DNA of 64,000 bases from Eonycteris spelaea (GCA_003508835.1 PUFA01000003.1:13059501-13123500), one strand, 5' to 3'. Counted from the stretch's first letter, positions 25,016 to 37,284 are shown. A program made the numbers and translations. Notes: a model not told the origin generated them from the letters alone.

Positions 25016-26709
25016 CTAGTTGTCCCATTAACCTTATCAACATGCATTTATATTTAAATGGAAAAACACATGTGTATTTAAAAGGCATGACATTATATCA
25101 ATGTCTTTAAATAAAATTCAAGACTCATTCTAATTGTGCCTTTTTTTTTTTTCAACTCTCCAATTCAACACTGATGAACTTGGTTTTTATTATTCAAAAC
25201 CTTACTGGTATGGGTCTCTTCAGCTTGATAGGTCCTATCTTCGTTATGTGGGCCCCACTGCTACCAGTTTGACAGGAAAAAGAAAAGGAAGAAAAGAACA
25301 GACAAAAGAAAGAAAAAAGGAAGGAATATGACTTCATATTTTTTATGAAATCTATCTATGTCTGTCCCTCATTCTTATCTCTATTGAGAATTACTTGAGA
25401 GCAACAGTTAAATCTTACATTTCAATGTGTCGCCACAGTGTCTAACAATGTGTTCAAAATTTGTAACTAGAAAATTAAGGGCTGAATTCTACCAACACAT
25501 GTATTGCATTTTGCCTGCAATATTTTAAAAAACAAAAATGAGTTTATTTCTAAAATTTACTCTAATGGCAGTTATAGGCATGGGTTTCAATTACTGACTT
25601 TTCTCAAAAATCAGAAGTTATTTCATCACTGGACCTGTACACCTGCATGAGAGAGAGAAAAATAGTTGAGTGGCTGCTGCTATCTGTAGATGAGACCCTT
25701 AAATAGTTCAGTACAGATCCCCTGCCACACTTTGGCTCATTGACTACCTGGCACTTGAAGGGATTTGAGTTTATACTCTTATATAGGAGGCACTGGTTAA
25801 ATGTTTTAATATATTCCAGTTGACTGATTACTCAAGGTCAAGTTTAGAGTTTCAAGTCAATTGAATCAACCTTTTCTAATAAAGCTCGACAGTTCTTCTT
25901 TGCTATTTACTCTTCTACATCTTAAACCTTAGCCTAAATTCAGAAACCTGGTCACTGCCATCTATGAATTATAGTAATTTCAACAGAGAATATTACTTGC
26001 AATCCTCTAGAAGTGGAGGAGAGTGTGCCAGAACCATTAGTTTCAGGGGAATAAAAATTGCTCATTCATAATTTTGTGTGTGTGGTCTATGAGCTGTAAA
26101 GACCACTTAAGGTCACTGCTTCATACAGTATTAGGTAAACATTTAAGAGGTAAATACTTTTATCCATCTTTGCTTCCAGCAAAGAAATAGACCATGAAAC
26201 TCTGGAGGGCTGACTTGATATATGTTTTCACTTATTATTTTCCATAAGCTGAGTTCTCAGTAATGCTCTGCATAGATGCAGGTAACTGGATCATACTCAG
26301 TGAGTGTGAGGGAAGAAAGGTAGTTGCATCTCTGAAGCTGTCTTTGTGAATTTATAGGCAAGTTTGAAAGAACTAAGGAAGAAGAATTACTAAAACAGAA
26401 TTATTATGTTAATATATAACTGATGTTGTTTAGTGGCTATATACCATATCCAATACCTATGGTTATTTCTCTGCTAATTGAAGATAAATGTCACTTTTTT
26501 TCCCCCTCTTATATTTGCTGATAGTTTAATTGGTGGTATGTCACTTGGTATGTCAACTTGATATATCTCAGTTAATGGTAACTCTACAGTGATAAATAAA
26601 AAGAACACTATTAAATGTGAGGCTCAGCATTTTTGTTTATTTTATCTCTTCTGTGAATTATTATTCATATCACTGAGGTGCTAATGAATTTGTACCCATT
26701 ATATATTAA
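25016..26709. other. Unique sequence with a purine-rich tract
   Basis: No gene recognised. Bases 25,271-25,328 are nearly all A and G (AAAGAAAAGG-like) and give a Lys/Glu-rich spurious frame. No other repeat identified. Confidence 0.45.
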
Positions 26710-27170
26710 GATGATTAAACTGTTTTTTAAGTTTTATTTTACTATTTCAAGTATACAGTACATTGGTTAGACATTTATATAGTTTATAAATGATACCCCT
26801 AATTGTTCTTCCTCTCCTCTGGCTCTCCAACTTGTCATTACATGCTGACTGCATTCCCTATGCCATACTCCCATCCTATGACCTTCTACCACTACTTCTT
26901 TAACCCTTCACCTCATTCTCGCGGCCCTCCAATCCCCTCCCCTCTGGCCATCACCAGATTGTCCTCTATATTTGTGAGTCTGATTTCGATTAGTTTGTTC
27001 TTTTTGTTCCTTAGATTACTATAAGTGAACTCGTATGGTATTTATATTTTCTCTGTCTGACTTATTTCACTCAGCATAAAAACTCTAGGTCCATCCATGC
27101 TATTGTAATGGTAGGACTTCACTGTTTTTAATGGCTGAATAATATTCATTGTATATATGAACCATAACTT
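26710..27170 (-). mobile_element. L1 LINE 3' end (less decayed; bat-like text)
   Basis: Minus-strand L1 3'UTR plus ORF2 tail. It includes 'ttcaagtatacagtacat' and 'ttggttagacatttatat', a C-rich region near 26,905-26,950, 'tctgacttatttcactcagc', 'aggtccatccatgct' and 'atggctgaataatattcatt'. The 73-codon frame here is spurious. It resembles L1 3'UTRs that I associate with bats, which is from memory and uncertain. Confidence 0.9.
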
Positions 27171-28707
27171 CTTTTTTATTCAAAATGATCAAACTTTTTG
27201 TCTTATTTGATGTAATTATTTTCCTAGGTTATTTTTTCTCTTTGATTTTATTTAATTCTATATATTAAAATGGTTTAATTTGATGTATTCTTTACTTTTA
27301 TGGTGTGAGCACTTTTCTTCTTCCTGGATTGAGAACAGTAAAAATGTATTTATGCCAAGGATTTACTAGACATTGGGCACTATAAAAGTTTTTGGTTATA
27401 CATGGGCAATCAAGGCAAGGAAGTTCTATCAAGACGCTTCCAGTTGATATAACAAGATAAATATGTCAACAATAAACTTCATTTCCCCTCTCTTTTCCTG
27501 TTCTCTTTGTCATCTAGGCCACAGACATCTCCAATATTAGCAAAGTTTGAGATTTTAGTCATGGATTATTGTGGGAAAAAATATTGTTATCTCTATTGCT
27601 CAAACTCAAATACTGATTTCACATAGAAATTAATGTGAAAACTTTTCTTACTAATTTAATAATTTTAATGTAGACCTCAGAGGAACAAACTCTTCAACTT
27701 GCTTCTTACATAGACAGACACCCAAACACACAAGCACACATCCCCATATTCTGTCTTAAATTGCCAGAGAAGTGTTGAAGGTGAAAAAGTGGAAACCAGA
27801 GACATGTTTCTTCCACTAATGAAATTAAAGGCTTTCTTTTTCCTGGGAGAGTGTGATTCAGGGGCTAATCAGCACCATGGTCCTTGCACATTATCTAAAA
27901 AAACAGAAATTACTGGCTACTGAATCTGTGCTTGGAAGCTCCAGGGGAAAACTCTGCAGGCCCTCTGATAACTTCTTATGCCATGCTTAAATATTCCTCT
28001 CCATATAATTGGGTTTGTTTGCTATATAAAAAAACAGCTACCGGCTAATCGTCTGATTTTTTTCTATATGCGTTCAAGTAGGATAGTTTACTTGTACAGA
28101 TTTAGCTTCTTGTGTTCGATTTTTCCCTACTCTGCTGGCAAGGACTCGAACTGCTCTATTTGCTTTGCACATTCCCATTAAATTATTCTATGACATTCAC
28201 ATTCATGTCTTTAGAACATTGGATCCAAATGAGTCATATTCAAAAGAAAGCCTTTATTTTTAGGCAATTGAAATCAGAAACAGTATCATAGGGAAAATGA
28301 TTCTAAAAGTAGATTTTAGTTCATTCATGTAGGGCACAACAAACTCTTCTCCAAGTTCTGTACGTTGATTGCTCTTCAATATCAAGGCAACCCTTTCTGT
28401 GAAATAAAAAAGCCTTTTCTTACTTTCATTGAGGCCAAAGATAAGGGCAGAAAAAAGAACACAAGGTACAAAGATATCTGAATGCCCTTGATGTTTGTTT
28501 CTTTTGGGAATATCTACGTGAAATTGCCAGTGTAACCTCTGTCTCTCCTGAGGCCAGTACAAAGAGGCTGAATGAAAATCTTATAAATATCCATTTTTCA
28601 TATATGTTGTACTGGGAAATATTCATTATATTAATTGATATAGAGAAGATAAGTATTACACAAATCTTATGGACACTATGGATAAAGAATTTAATTAGAT
28701 AATATAA

Positions 28708-28708
<1 letters not shown>
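27171..28708. other. Mostly unique sequence; possible L2 trace
   Basis: No gene recognised. About 27,340-27,475 could be a diverged minus-strand L2 tail ('ttactagacattgggcact', 'acaagataaatatgtcaac'), at low confidence. The 100-codon frame near 28,260-28,562 (minus) has no recognisable domain. Confidence 0.4.

Positions 28709-28743
<35 letters not shown>
28709..28743. repeat. (CA)17 microsatellite
   Basis: Perfect CA dinucleotide repeat. Confidence 0.97.
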
Positions 28744-28745
<2 letters not shown>

Positions 28746-29409
28746 CTAACATGAATAAAATTGCTACCACAGAAACTTGGTAAATATCTATTTGATGCTG
28801 CTACAGTGCCATTTCTGGTTTTATATGTGTTGTTCCCTAGTGCAAGAGGAATGAAGATATAAAGTCTTCCATTTAAGATCTCCCAGTATGGTATGGTAGT
28901 GACCTTTTTGAGCTAAAAGTTACTCTGTACACTTGTGGAAATTCTTGGTTCACATGGTCAAATGACTTTCCTCAGCTGCATACATTCTGTGTTCTCAAAA
29001 CAAAACAAATTTTAAAAATACATCACTGACAATATACATAGCTTCCACAATTTCATGAAGTAAGCGGAGTGGAAAATCTTAAGAGTTGTTTTTCCATCAT
29101 CATGCTTTTCTTTTTTCTCTGTTTGGTATTTCTTTGTCCCCAAACACTTTAAGACCCATTTGTCAGCATTGCCTTCCTTTTTTTCTAGTCAATTTTCTGA
29201 TTTATTTTCCTTTTTTACAATTATATTACATAATATCAAGTAATAATATGTCAGTGTATCTTTGTTTTCTTGGATTCAGTGACAGGAAATCTATTGTTTT
29301 GTCCTTTGACCTCCCGAAGTTATCTTAACTTGCCAGCCTTAAGTACATTTGGATTACACAGAGTGACAATCTGATTGCAGAATGCTATAAAATAATAGAA
29401 TAAATAAGG
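28744..29409. other. Unique sequence
   Basis: No gene or named repeat recognised. Confidence 0.4.
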
Positions 29410-29560
29410 ATTTGGATTCAGAAGTACTAAATTCTTAGTTCCAGACCCAGTCATATTTGAAAGTTATATAATTGTGGTTAATCATTTGATTTACCTGAAT
29501 CTCTTTTTCTTTTATCAAATAGTCTAGAACAACTTAAAAATGAATGAAATAAAATGAATA
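29410..29560 (+). mobile_element. Probable MIR SINE fragment
   Basis: Shows the MIR word order in a diverged form: 'ttggattcagaagtact', 'ttagttccagacccag', a 'ttgtggttaatcatttgatttacctgaatctct' region and a short A/T-rich end. Only the central part is recognisable. Confidence 0.5.
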
Positions 29561-31479
29561 AAACCAACTTTTAAATTACAAAAGTTTTGTTTCAAATTTG
29601 AAACCATATTCTTATGTACATTACTACTGCTACCCAGTGAGAAGTGGAGAAATAAAAGGTGGCCTGTGGTAAAGGACCTGAGAGTAACTGAAATGGATAG
29701 AATTTTAGTCTAGGAGAGTGTTGGACAAGTATCATGAAGAAAGTTGAGCAAAATCACAGATTGAGGAGGAGTTAAGAGCTAATCTGGAATAAAGAAAAAA
29801 ACAGAAACACAGAAGATAGAGGCAGAACGAATAAAAATAATTCCATTGTTAGTTGAATAAGGAATTGTGTCCTATTGGATTTAAAATAGCACCTTCTTTT
29901 ATGCAAGCACACATCCATGTGGCACAAGGGATAAAATATGAACACTTGTGATGTTCAGTTTATAATTTTAATTAAAGGCATTTCCAAGACTCAAAACCTC
30001 AAAACAAAAGACTACCAATGCCAATAGAACTCCCAACTTCAAAGAAAAATGTAGAGAAATCTATTCAGTCCAGTTTAAAGCCATGAAATTTGTGACTAGA
30101 TTATCAAAATAATTGTCCTGATTCTAAATTTGAGAGCAAAAATGAATGATAAAGAAATCTCATCTTTTTTCTACAGGTGAATTTTATTTCAAATAAAACA
30201 TTTTAGATCTATCAACTTTTATTTAAACTGATGAGTTTCCCAACAGGTAGATGAGTAACTACTGAATTAATGTCATAAAAAGTGGTCAAATTTTAAAGTC
30301 ATTAAGAAAACTGAAAAAATATACCCAATTTTCAGGAAAAATCAAGTGATAAAATATCTATGTGGTTGCTGTAATTACTGTCGACACTGAGCTAATTTCT
30401 TTTTGCCCATATGTATAGAACATTCAACATGGAATGGACCTGTGAGTTAAACAGAAAGATTACACATTACGTAGCTGAAGCAATTAGCTGAATATCCAGA
30501 GGTTAGTTTTTCTTAGTGACTAAGATATAGAGAGAGATAGAGACAGAGAGAAGGAGAGAGAATATGTAATACTCTTCCATTCTAACACCAAAAATCATTA
30601 ACGCAGGGAAACACTGTGTTAACTCACTGACATTCTTTGTTTGCACAAAGGTTTCCCAGGAGACAGTGCTGAGAAGAATATATTCATCCTATTGTGGCAC
30701 CAATCATTCAGTAGGAAAATATAGGTGGTACAGTTGATGAACAGAATACATTCTTTGTATTCTTTCTTTTTCTTCTCTGTTGTTCTCACTTTGCTCTTTT
30801 ATCATCATCATTGATATCAAAAAAACTTAGAAGAGCATTAACTCTCTGTGAACATTTGAAGATGTCAAGTTTTTGGACATAGTTTTAAAGCTGGTGAGTG
30901 ATGAGTATTGCAATTTCAAATATCAATTGACACTTTCTTCCCCACCTTTCATGTATTCAAAGATCTCTGGGCTCCAATCTGCTCAGCTATTGTTGAAGGT
31001 TATCATTAAATACAACAGCTGATACTCACACAGCCCTCAGCAGGATTTGGCCTTCAATGGGTAGCAAGTGTAAATAGACCTATAGTCTCTAAGCATGAAG
31101 AGGCATAAATTAGATTTTAGGAAACCATTTGGAGGTGACTCAGGTGAAGTGAAAGAGGATTCATTCTCTAAAAACAGAACTGTACATTGAAACACGATAA
31201 TTCAAATCCTGGTGAAATTAGGGTACTCTTCTGAATCTTGGATAATTGTATTTACAAAAGGGACATGGACCTTTTACTCATGCAGAAAACAAGTGGTCAA
31301 ATGTGCTATGAAATTAATCCCAATGATTCATTTTGCATTGTGGCGGTTTTGCTATAGAGAAGTATAGAATGTTAGGCTTTGACCTGGTTGAGGGCAATAG
31401 AAGTTGGAGATACTCCCTTAAGAAGTAAAGTAGACCTACTGTGATAGAAAATATACCCTGATGGTTCAGAACTCTCCCA
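29561..31479. other. Unique sequence with an AGAGAT-rich tract
   Basis: No gene recognised. Bases about 30,524-30,560 are AGAGA/GATAGA-type simple repeat. The rest is without recognised repeat or motif. Confidence 0.45.
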
Positions 31480-31945
31480 GTTATTTGTTGAATTGTGTCT
31501 CCAAAAAGATATATTGAAATTCTGACTCCCAATACCTCAGAATATTACTTTATTTGATAATGGAGTTGTTGGAGATATATAATAGTAAAGATGAGATAAT
31601 ACTGGAGTAGAATTGGTTCCTAATCCAATATGACTGGTGTCTTTATGAAAAGAGAGAAGTCTAGACACAGACATGCACAGAAACTAAATGACATGAAGAT
31701 GTATAGGAAGAAGATAATCATGTGAAAATGAAAGCAAAGATTGGAGATTTTGCTGTTATAAGCAACAGAAAACTTAGGGTTCTCAGAAGCTGAAAGAGGC
31801 AAGGAAGGAGCTTCACCTAAAGATCTTAAAAGGAGCGATGGCCTATCAACACCATGATTTTGAAATTCTAGATTCCAAAACTGTAGAGCATAAATTTCTA
31901 CCGTTTCAAGTATTATGGCAGCCTTAGGAAACTAAGGACACTTAA
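31480..31945 (+). mobile_element. ERVL-MaLR LTR (MST/MLT1-like)
   Basis: Solo-LTR text in plus orientation: 'tgttgaattgtgtctcc'; 'tattgaaattctgactccca'; 'gtacctcagaat'-like 'atacctcagaatattac'; 'cctaatccaatatgactgg', then 'tgtctttatgaaaag'; 'acacagacatgcacag'; and the 3' end 'gtagagcataaatttct', 'ttatggcagcc' and 'aggaaactaagg'. The order matches mammalian-apparent LTR retrotransposon LTRs. No internal region is attached. Confidence 0.85.
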
Positions 31946-32349
31946 TAATATTATATTAGCTTTGTGATATTCACATTCTTGAGATGGATTCTGAAAATAA
32001 ATTAATGACAAAACAACTCATGAGTTAATGTAAGAGAGAACAAACCATCCTATTGAAGGAAATGAACATTGTCATAGAAATATATTTTTCCAAGGTATAG
32101 CTATTCAACTGTGGTAAGTACTAATGCAGAAAATTATTTACCTCCGAGAAATCATATAACTGGAGACATAACTTAGTCCATTCAAAATGAATGATTTTCA
32201 CTAAAGAAGTGAACTTTTAAACTAGAGCCCTAGGAGCATTACTAGAGGTCTCATTTTTTTCATTATTGAGTTTTTCTTAATAGAACTGAATAGAACTATT
32301 AAATTCAGATATCAATAGTTTCTCAATAAATATTTGTGGGGACAATTTA
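31946..32349. other. Unique sequence; short L2-like tail
   Basis: No gene recognised. 'ctcaataaatatttgtgggg' at 32,321-32,341 resembles the very end of an L2 element, too short to call firmly. Confidence 0.35.
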
Positions 32350-32386
32350 GGAAAGAAAGAAGGAAGGAAGAAAGAAGGAAAGAAAA
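32350..32386. repeat. (GGAA/GAAA)n purine tract
   Basis: Pure A/G stretch of GAAA and GGAA units directly after an L2-like 3' terminus, where such tracts often arise. Confidence 0.9.
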
Positions 32387-32589
32387 ATTATTTGTTGAAT
32401 TAAATACAATTAAAGCAAAGACAGTCTAGATGAATCTTAACTATACAGTAAATCAAAGACAAGACCAAGCAAAATAGATTAGATTGACCAGTAGCCTCTT
32501 TTCCATCACAACAGGTTGAGCAAAAAGAGACTTGTACTTATACAGACATACTATTATTTACTTCATTCTTTACAGTTCTTTTCTTTATA

Positions 32590-32880
32590 TTACCTATATT
32601 CAATCAAATTATAGGACAATTAAAAGAAATATGAACCATCATCAGGAGGTAAAACAATCAGCAGAAACAGATAGCCAAAAGGTTGAAATTAGTGAAGAGA
32701 AACTTTACAATGATAATAAATATAATAAGGATCAAACAAAAAAACATGTATAGCATGAATAATAAATGAATAATTTCAGCTAAAAATGCCAAAATGACAA
32801 AAATGGTAACAGAGATGAAGAATAATTCTGATGGGCTTATCGGCAGAATTGATATATCACATAAGGGAAACAAAAAAATA
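32590..32880 (+). mobile_element. L1 LINE, ORF1 region, first part
   Basis: Plus-strand text resembling the L1 ORF1 area: 'atcagcagaaacagatagcc'; a coiled-coil-like A-rich part; 'agctaaaaatgccaaaatga'; and 'tctgatgggcttatcggcag' (for the usual gatgggcttaacagcag). The similarity breaks at the LTR that follows and resumes after it. Confidence 0.6.
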
Positions 32881-33314
32881 TGCTACACTAAATATGCCAC
32901 TTTGCTTTATTGATTATTTTCATTGAAAGTTACTTAAGAAACAGCTAGAGTAACAAGAATACTCTGACCATTCCTTGTACCCCTGAAAACAGGAAATCAA
33001 TCTTCAACATGAAAGCTGTCCTCCCTGTATCAGGAAGGTAGAAGTCATCCTCATCATTACAGATAGGATATTCATGGCTGAGAAGGCTATATAAACAAAC
33101 CTTATTATTCTTTAGTAACTTATTACCCAGCCCAAACTCCTTTGTCTTGTTGATTATTCATCAATTTGTTGTTTCTTTGTCTAAAAGATATAAAAGCTGC
33201 CTGTGTTGGTCACTTCTTTGAGCCTCATAACTTTGTAGCTCTTGTACGTACTAAATTAAATTTGTTTTTCCCGTGTTAATCTGTTAATTAAAACAGAGAC
33301 ATCTGTGAAAAACA
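32881..33314 (+). mobile_element. Solo retroviral LTR inserted in L1 ORF1
   Basis: A 434-bp segment starting TGCTACAC and ending in ACA, flanked on both sides by AATA (32,877-32,880 and 33,315-33,318), consistent with a 4-bp target duplication. It has an LTR-like U3/R: 'agatataaaagctgcc' (TATA-like), then 'gagcctcataactttg', a downstream ATTAAA-type signal and a T/GT-rich end. L1 ORF1 text stops before it and resumes after it. No viral coding region is attached. ERV class and family are not assigned, and the exact left end could be up to about 30 bases further left. Confidence 0.6.
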
Positions 33315-33318
33315 AATA

Positions 33319-33693
33319 AGCTGACTTAAGATTTGTGTAAGTAGAGACCCAGAAGGAGAAGTAGTAAAGAAAATGGGGCAAAAAAATACTGAAAGAATAA
33401 AGGATGAAAAATCTCCAAATTTGATGAAAGACACCAAATCACAGATATTAGAAATTCTGTTTCAGTAACTCCCATGCAGGATTAAAAAATAAATAAACAA
33501 CAAAAAGATAAAGATAAAATCTTGAAATTTTCCAGAGAAAAAGGACATATATTTGGGGGGGGGGGGGAGGCTGAAAGGCTGAGTTTTCATGAGAGAACAA
33601 TAACCAAGCAGAAGACAAATGTAAAGAAAAAAAAAAAAAGATCGAGAAGAGGAAGAGGGGGATAATTTATATATTTGATTTTAAACTTAAAAT
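33319..33693 (+). mobile_element. L1 LINE, ORF1 region, second part
   Basis: Continues the L1 ORF1 text: 'gacccagaaggagaag', 'aaatggggcaaaaa', 'tctccaaatttgatgaaag', 'cacagatattagaaattc', 'catgcaggattaaaa', 'gataaaatcttgaaatt' and 'cagagaaaaaggaca'. In intact L1s these lie consecutively. Stops and indels are frequent, so no functional ORF remains. A 13-base G run interrupts it. Confidence 0.75.
33555..33567. repeat. (G)13 homopolymer
   Basis: Uninterrupted run of 13 G within L1 ORF1 sequence, very unusual in this AT-rich window. Confidence 0.9.
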
Positions 33694-34122
33694 TGTTGAA
33701 ATAAAATAAAATGGAGACTAAGCTTGAAAATCCCCTAAGCAGACAAAACCACTTAAGCTCTCTAAACAAAACTAAATCTGCCTTATTTCATGAGCACAGG
33801 TGAAACTTAACAGGCTATTTTTTTTTTTTTTGTAAATACTTCTAATAATCATAAAGGAAACTTAAGTCATCTTCCTTAAATGGTATGAGATAATCATTTC
33901 TAAGCAATTTCCTGCAATCTGGAAACCCCCATTGCAATAACCAATCATAGTTAAATTTAAGCAACTTTCTCATTTTCACTTTTATCCTGCCTCTGACCTT
34001 CACATTAGGTTTAAACTTGAAGACTCTCAGTCCACAAACTGTCCTTTCATGTACAATAAACTCTTACTAAATAGTATTATACCTATCTGGTTTTAACTTT
34101 TATTGCTTCTGGATTTTTAACA
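33694..34122 (+). mobile_element. Second LTR, different family, inside the L1 composite
   Basis: Starts at or near TGTTGAAATAAAATAAAATG and ends near TTTTTAACA. LTR-like content includes 'cccattgcaataaccaatca' (a CCAAT element), 'tttatcctgcctctgacc', 'gactctcagtccac', 'caataaactcttactaaa' (AATAAA signal) and a TCTGG-containing tail. It shares no obvious sequence with the LTR at 32.9 kb. No target duplication found, so ends are approximate and no family name is given. Confidence 0.5.
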
Positions 34123-34129
34123 CTATAAA

Positions 34130-34729
34130 AACTGTGGTATTGAAATAAAAGTAGATATTTAAATTCATGGAATAGAATTGTGATAACAAAAATAAAACAG
34201 TACATTTAGGGTCAATTGATTTTTGACTAAAATGTCAAGATATTTCAGTGGGAAACATATTTTTTCAACAACAACCAAAAATGTTTAGCAAATTGAGTAC
34301 TCATATACAAAAAGATAAATTTAAACCCTTGCCTCACAGCATACATATAATCATTAATTCAAAATGGATCATTGAACTAAATGAAGAGCTAAAATTATAA
34401 AGTGTCTAAAAGAATAGAAAAAAGGAAATCTTCAGGAACTTGGATTTGACAGAATTCTTAGGTACAATGCCAAAAGAAAAACCCACAAAAGAATAAATTG
34501 ATAAAAGATTTTATCAAAAGTTACCATTAGGAAAAGAAAAACAAGTACAAATTAGGAAAAATTATCTGCAAATCATATATTGATAAAGGACTTGCATTCA
34601 GAATAAAGTTTTTTTTTAAAGTCAGTAATAAGAACACAAAAAATTTAAATAAAAATAGGTAAAAATTTCATAGTCATTTTCACAAAGAAGTTACAGAACT
34701 GGCTATTAAGCGCATTGAATATATATATC

Positions 34730-34781
<52 letters not shown>

Positions 34782-35480
34782 GTAATTATGGAAATGAAAA
34801 TTAAACAACTAATAAATACCACTTCACGCTCAAGTAGAATAGCTATATTCAAAAATATAGACAACAAACAAATTAGGGAGGATGTGGATAAACTACAACC
34901 CTCATATATTAATGGTTAAGTGGTTAAATGTGAATGTTAAATGGGATAGCCGCTTTGAAATTTGGCAATTTTATAAAAAATCTTAAACATAAATATACCA
35001 TATGACACCACAATTCTATACCTGGAAATCAAACCAAGAAAAAAATACATATGTACATACACAGATATTTATAGATGCATTATTCATAATATCCCCAAAT
35101 GAGAACCATTCCCAATGTCCATCAAGTGATGAACGTATGAACAAAAATGTTTCATATTATTATAATTGAACATAATTCTTCAGTATATAACCAACTGCTG
35201 CCATGTACTACAACAGAGATAAACCTCTAAATCATATGCTAAGTGAAAGAAGCCAGAGATAGAAGATCACATATTATATCATTGTAGTTTATGAAATAAA
35301 CAGAAAAATCAAATTTCTCTATAAAGAAAGGAGATAGGTGGTTGACCACAGCTGGATATGGAAACAATGAGTAACTTTAAATGAGCGCTAAGAAATTTTT
35401 GATGGTATATTTGTCATGTCTGCAGGAATGGGTAGTGGCAGAGTGTATGCTGGCTTTTGTCATTTTTTTCCTATATGCAA
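34130..35480 (+). mobile_element. L1 LINE, ORF2 C-terminal region and 3'UTR
   Basis: Plus-strand L1 text: 'ggtcaattgatttttgac'; 'tcaaaatggatcattgaac'; 'gaagagctaaaattataaa'; 'aaatcatatattgataaagg'; 'gaggatgtggataaac'; 'aatatccccaaatgagaacc', 'cccaatgtccatcaag'; 'aagtgaaagaagccagag'; and a 3'UTR near 35,330-35,470. Many stops. A long AT microsatellite lies within it. Confidence 0.9.
34733..34779. repeat. (AT)n microsatellite
   Basis: About 47 bases of near-perfect AT dinucleotide repeat within the L1 ORF2 tail. It is self-complementary. Confidence 0.97.
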
Positions 35481-36639
35481 TATGAAACACTTGAAGTAAA
35501 TGTTTTTTACTTCTGGAAATGCACTCTATTTCTGAAGCATGATTCTCACATTTTTCAGGCCAAGGATTATCAGAATTGTATTTGTGTGATTTCTTGGCTT
35601 TCTACTACCTTCCAGATCTCTCTCTCCATGCCGAAATTCTTTTAAAAAGCAGCTGAATATATGCTCACTGCAACATATATCAGTGTGAGAGCATTTGCAT
35701 TTTTTCAAAAACATCTCATCTTATTTGTAAAGCAGATTTCTTTCAACATATCAAAGTATATACTCTAACTGAATCCATTTGAGCCCTTTTAAAATCATCC
35801 TTCTAAGCAAAATACTTTCATTTAAAAAAATGAACATTTCCTGTACCCAAGTTAACTTTTTGTGTTGAGCTGAAGCAATATAAAATATCAGCTCAAATGG
35901 GAAATGTGGGGAGACATTATAAAGGAAAGGCAGGAAGATTAAATGGGAGATGACTCTCTAAGGTCTGATGTATGGTATTAATGATGTAGCTTGCTACAGC
36001 TGAGAGGAGCAGCTAGTTCTTTGCCTTTTGTATCAGGAAAACTAGTGATGTCTTCTATTTTTAAGCTGTGAAGAATTTAAATAAATTCTGGATTTTTCTA
36101 TAAAAATTATCTTTCAATTACTGAAGGAGAAACATATATGATTATACTGCTTTGAAGTCAAATTGCAATTTATCTTAATGGTACCCATTACCACAAACCA
36201 GCCTCTCTAATTACTATGTTCATGATTTTGACCATGTTTATTTAAAAGATTAAGCCCTTCTTTGTTATTACCTTATGACTTGATAGCAGATAATGGTAGC
36301 AGTTTTTTGTGTAAGACTTGCAGGTCCAATGGACAAAGAAAATCAGTATGATTTCCAAGAGTTGGCAATGTATATACGGTATTTTATATAAGATTGGCCA
36401 TAATCAAATGCTAAGTGTTATGTATAGATTGTACAGATCTTAAATGCAGTACGAGGTTTTAAAGAAGTAGAACTTCCTTTGGGGTGGAATAGTAAGAAAA
36501 AATGTGGTAGAATATCTAGGCAAGAAGTGGAGAATGGAGAGGGACCTAGGTGGGGCTGTATAATGAATATAAGAACATTCCATGCAGTGAACAAACAGCA
36601 CTTTAATGATGGTATTTTACACCATTACTCCTAATCTCT
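35481..36639. other. Unique sequence, no repeat recognised
   Basis: No gene or repeat that I can name over about 1.1 kb. The 35,850-36,200 part has well-mixed composition with TAAT, CAATTA and AGCTG words and might be conserved non-coding sequence, which cannot be judged from one genome. Confidence 0.4.
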
Positions 36640-37010
36640 CTTAAGGTAGTGATAAGAGAGGGATGGTGTGGAGATAAGTAGAATCCCAAAGATGGAAGGG
36701 AGAGGATATGGGGAGATGTCGATCAAAGGGTAGAAACTTTCAGTTATAAGATTAATAAGTTCTAAAAATCTAATATACTGCATAGTGACTATAATTAATA
36801 AAATGTATAGTTGAAATTTGCTTAGAGAGTATACCACACACACACACACACACACACACACATGCACACACACAGAAAATGACTCTGTGAAATGATAGAT
36901 ATGTTAAATAGCTTGATTGTAGCAATCATTTCACAATGTATACATATAACTAAATATCACATTATATAGTTATATAGAATTTTTGCCCATCATACTTTAA
37001 TAAATCTGAA
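36640..37010 (+). mobile_element. L1 LINE 3'UTR end
   Basis: Typical L1 3'UTR on the plus strand: 'ggggagatgtcgatcaaagg', 'aaactttcagttataag', 'taatatactgcatagtgac', 'ttgaaatttgcttagagag', a CA-rich segment, 'gattgtagcaatcatttcac', 'aatgtatacatataac' and 'actttaataaatctg'. Moderately diverged. Confidence 0.92.
36835..36874. repeat. (CA)n microsatellite in L1 3'UTR
   Basis: CA dinucleotide repeat with a single ATGC interruption. It sits where L1 3'UTRs of this type carry a short native CACACA motif, which probably seeded it. Confidence 0.95.
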
Positions 37011-37284
37011 AAAAATCATAAGGAAATATATTTGAGTAATCATTTTGAGTATGTTTATATACAGCTAATTTAACCACAAATCATAGGTAGTCATAATCAG
37101 TGGGTTACTGGTAGCTCATTCAAAATTCTAAAATTAATTTCATTTTGAAAAGGTTTGGCAAACAAGAAGCAACCTAAGTCTTTAAAGACACCAAACTTAC
37201 TTAAATTCTATTGTGTAAGAAATAGTTATCACAGGAAATATATTAAATGGAAAACTTATATTAACAAGTTATATTATGTTAAGT

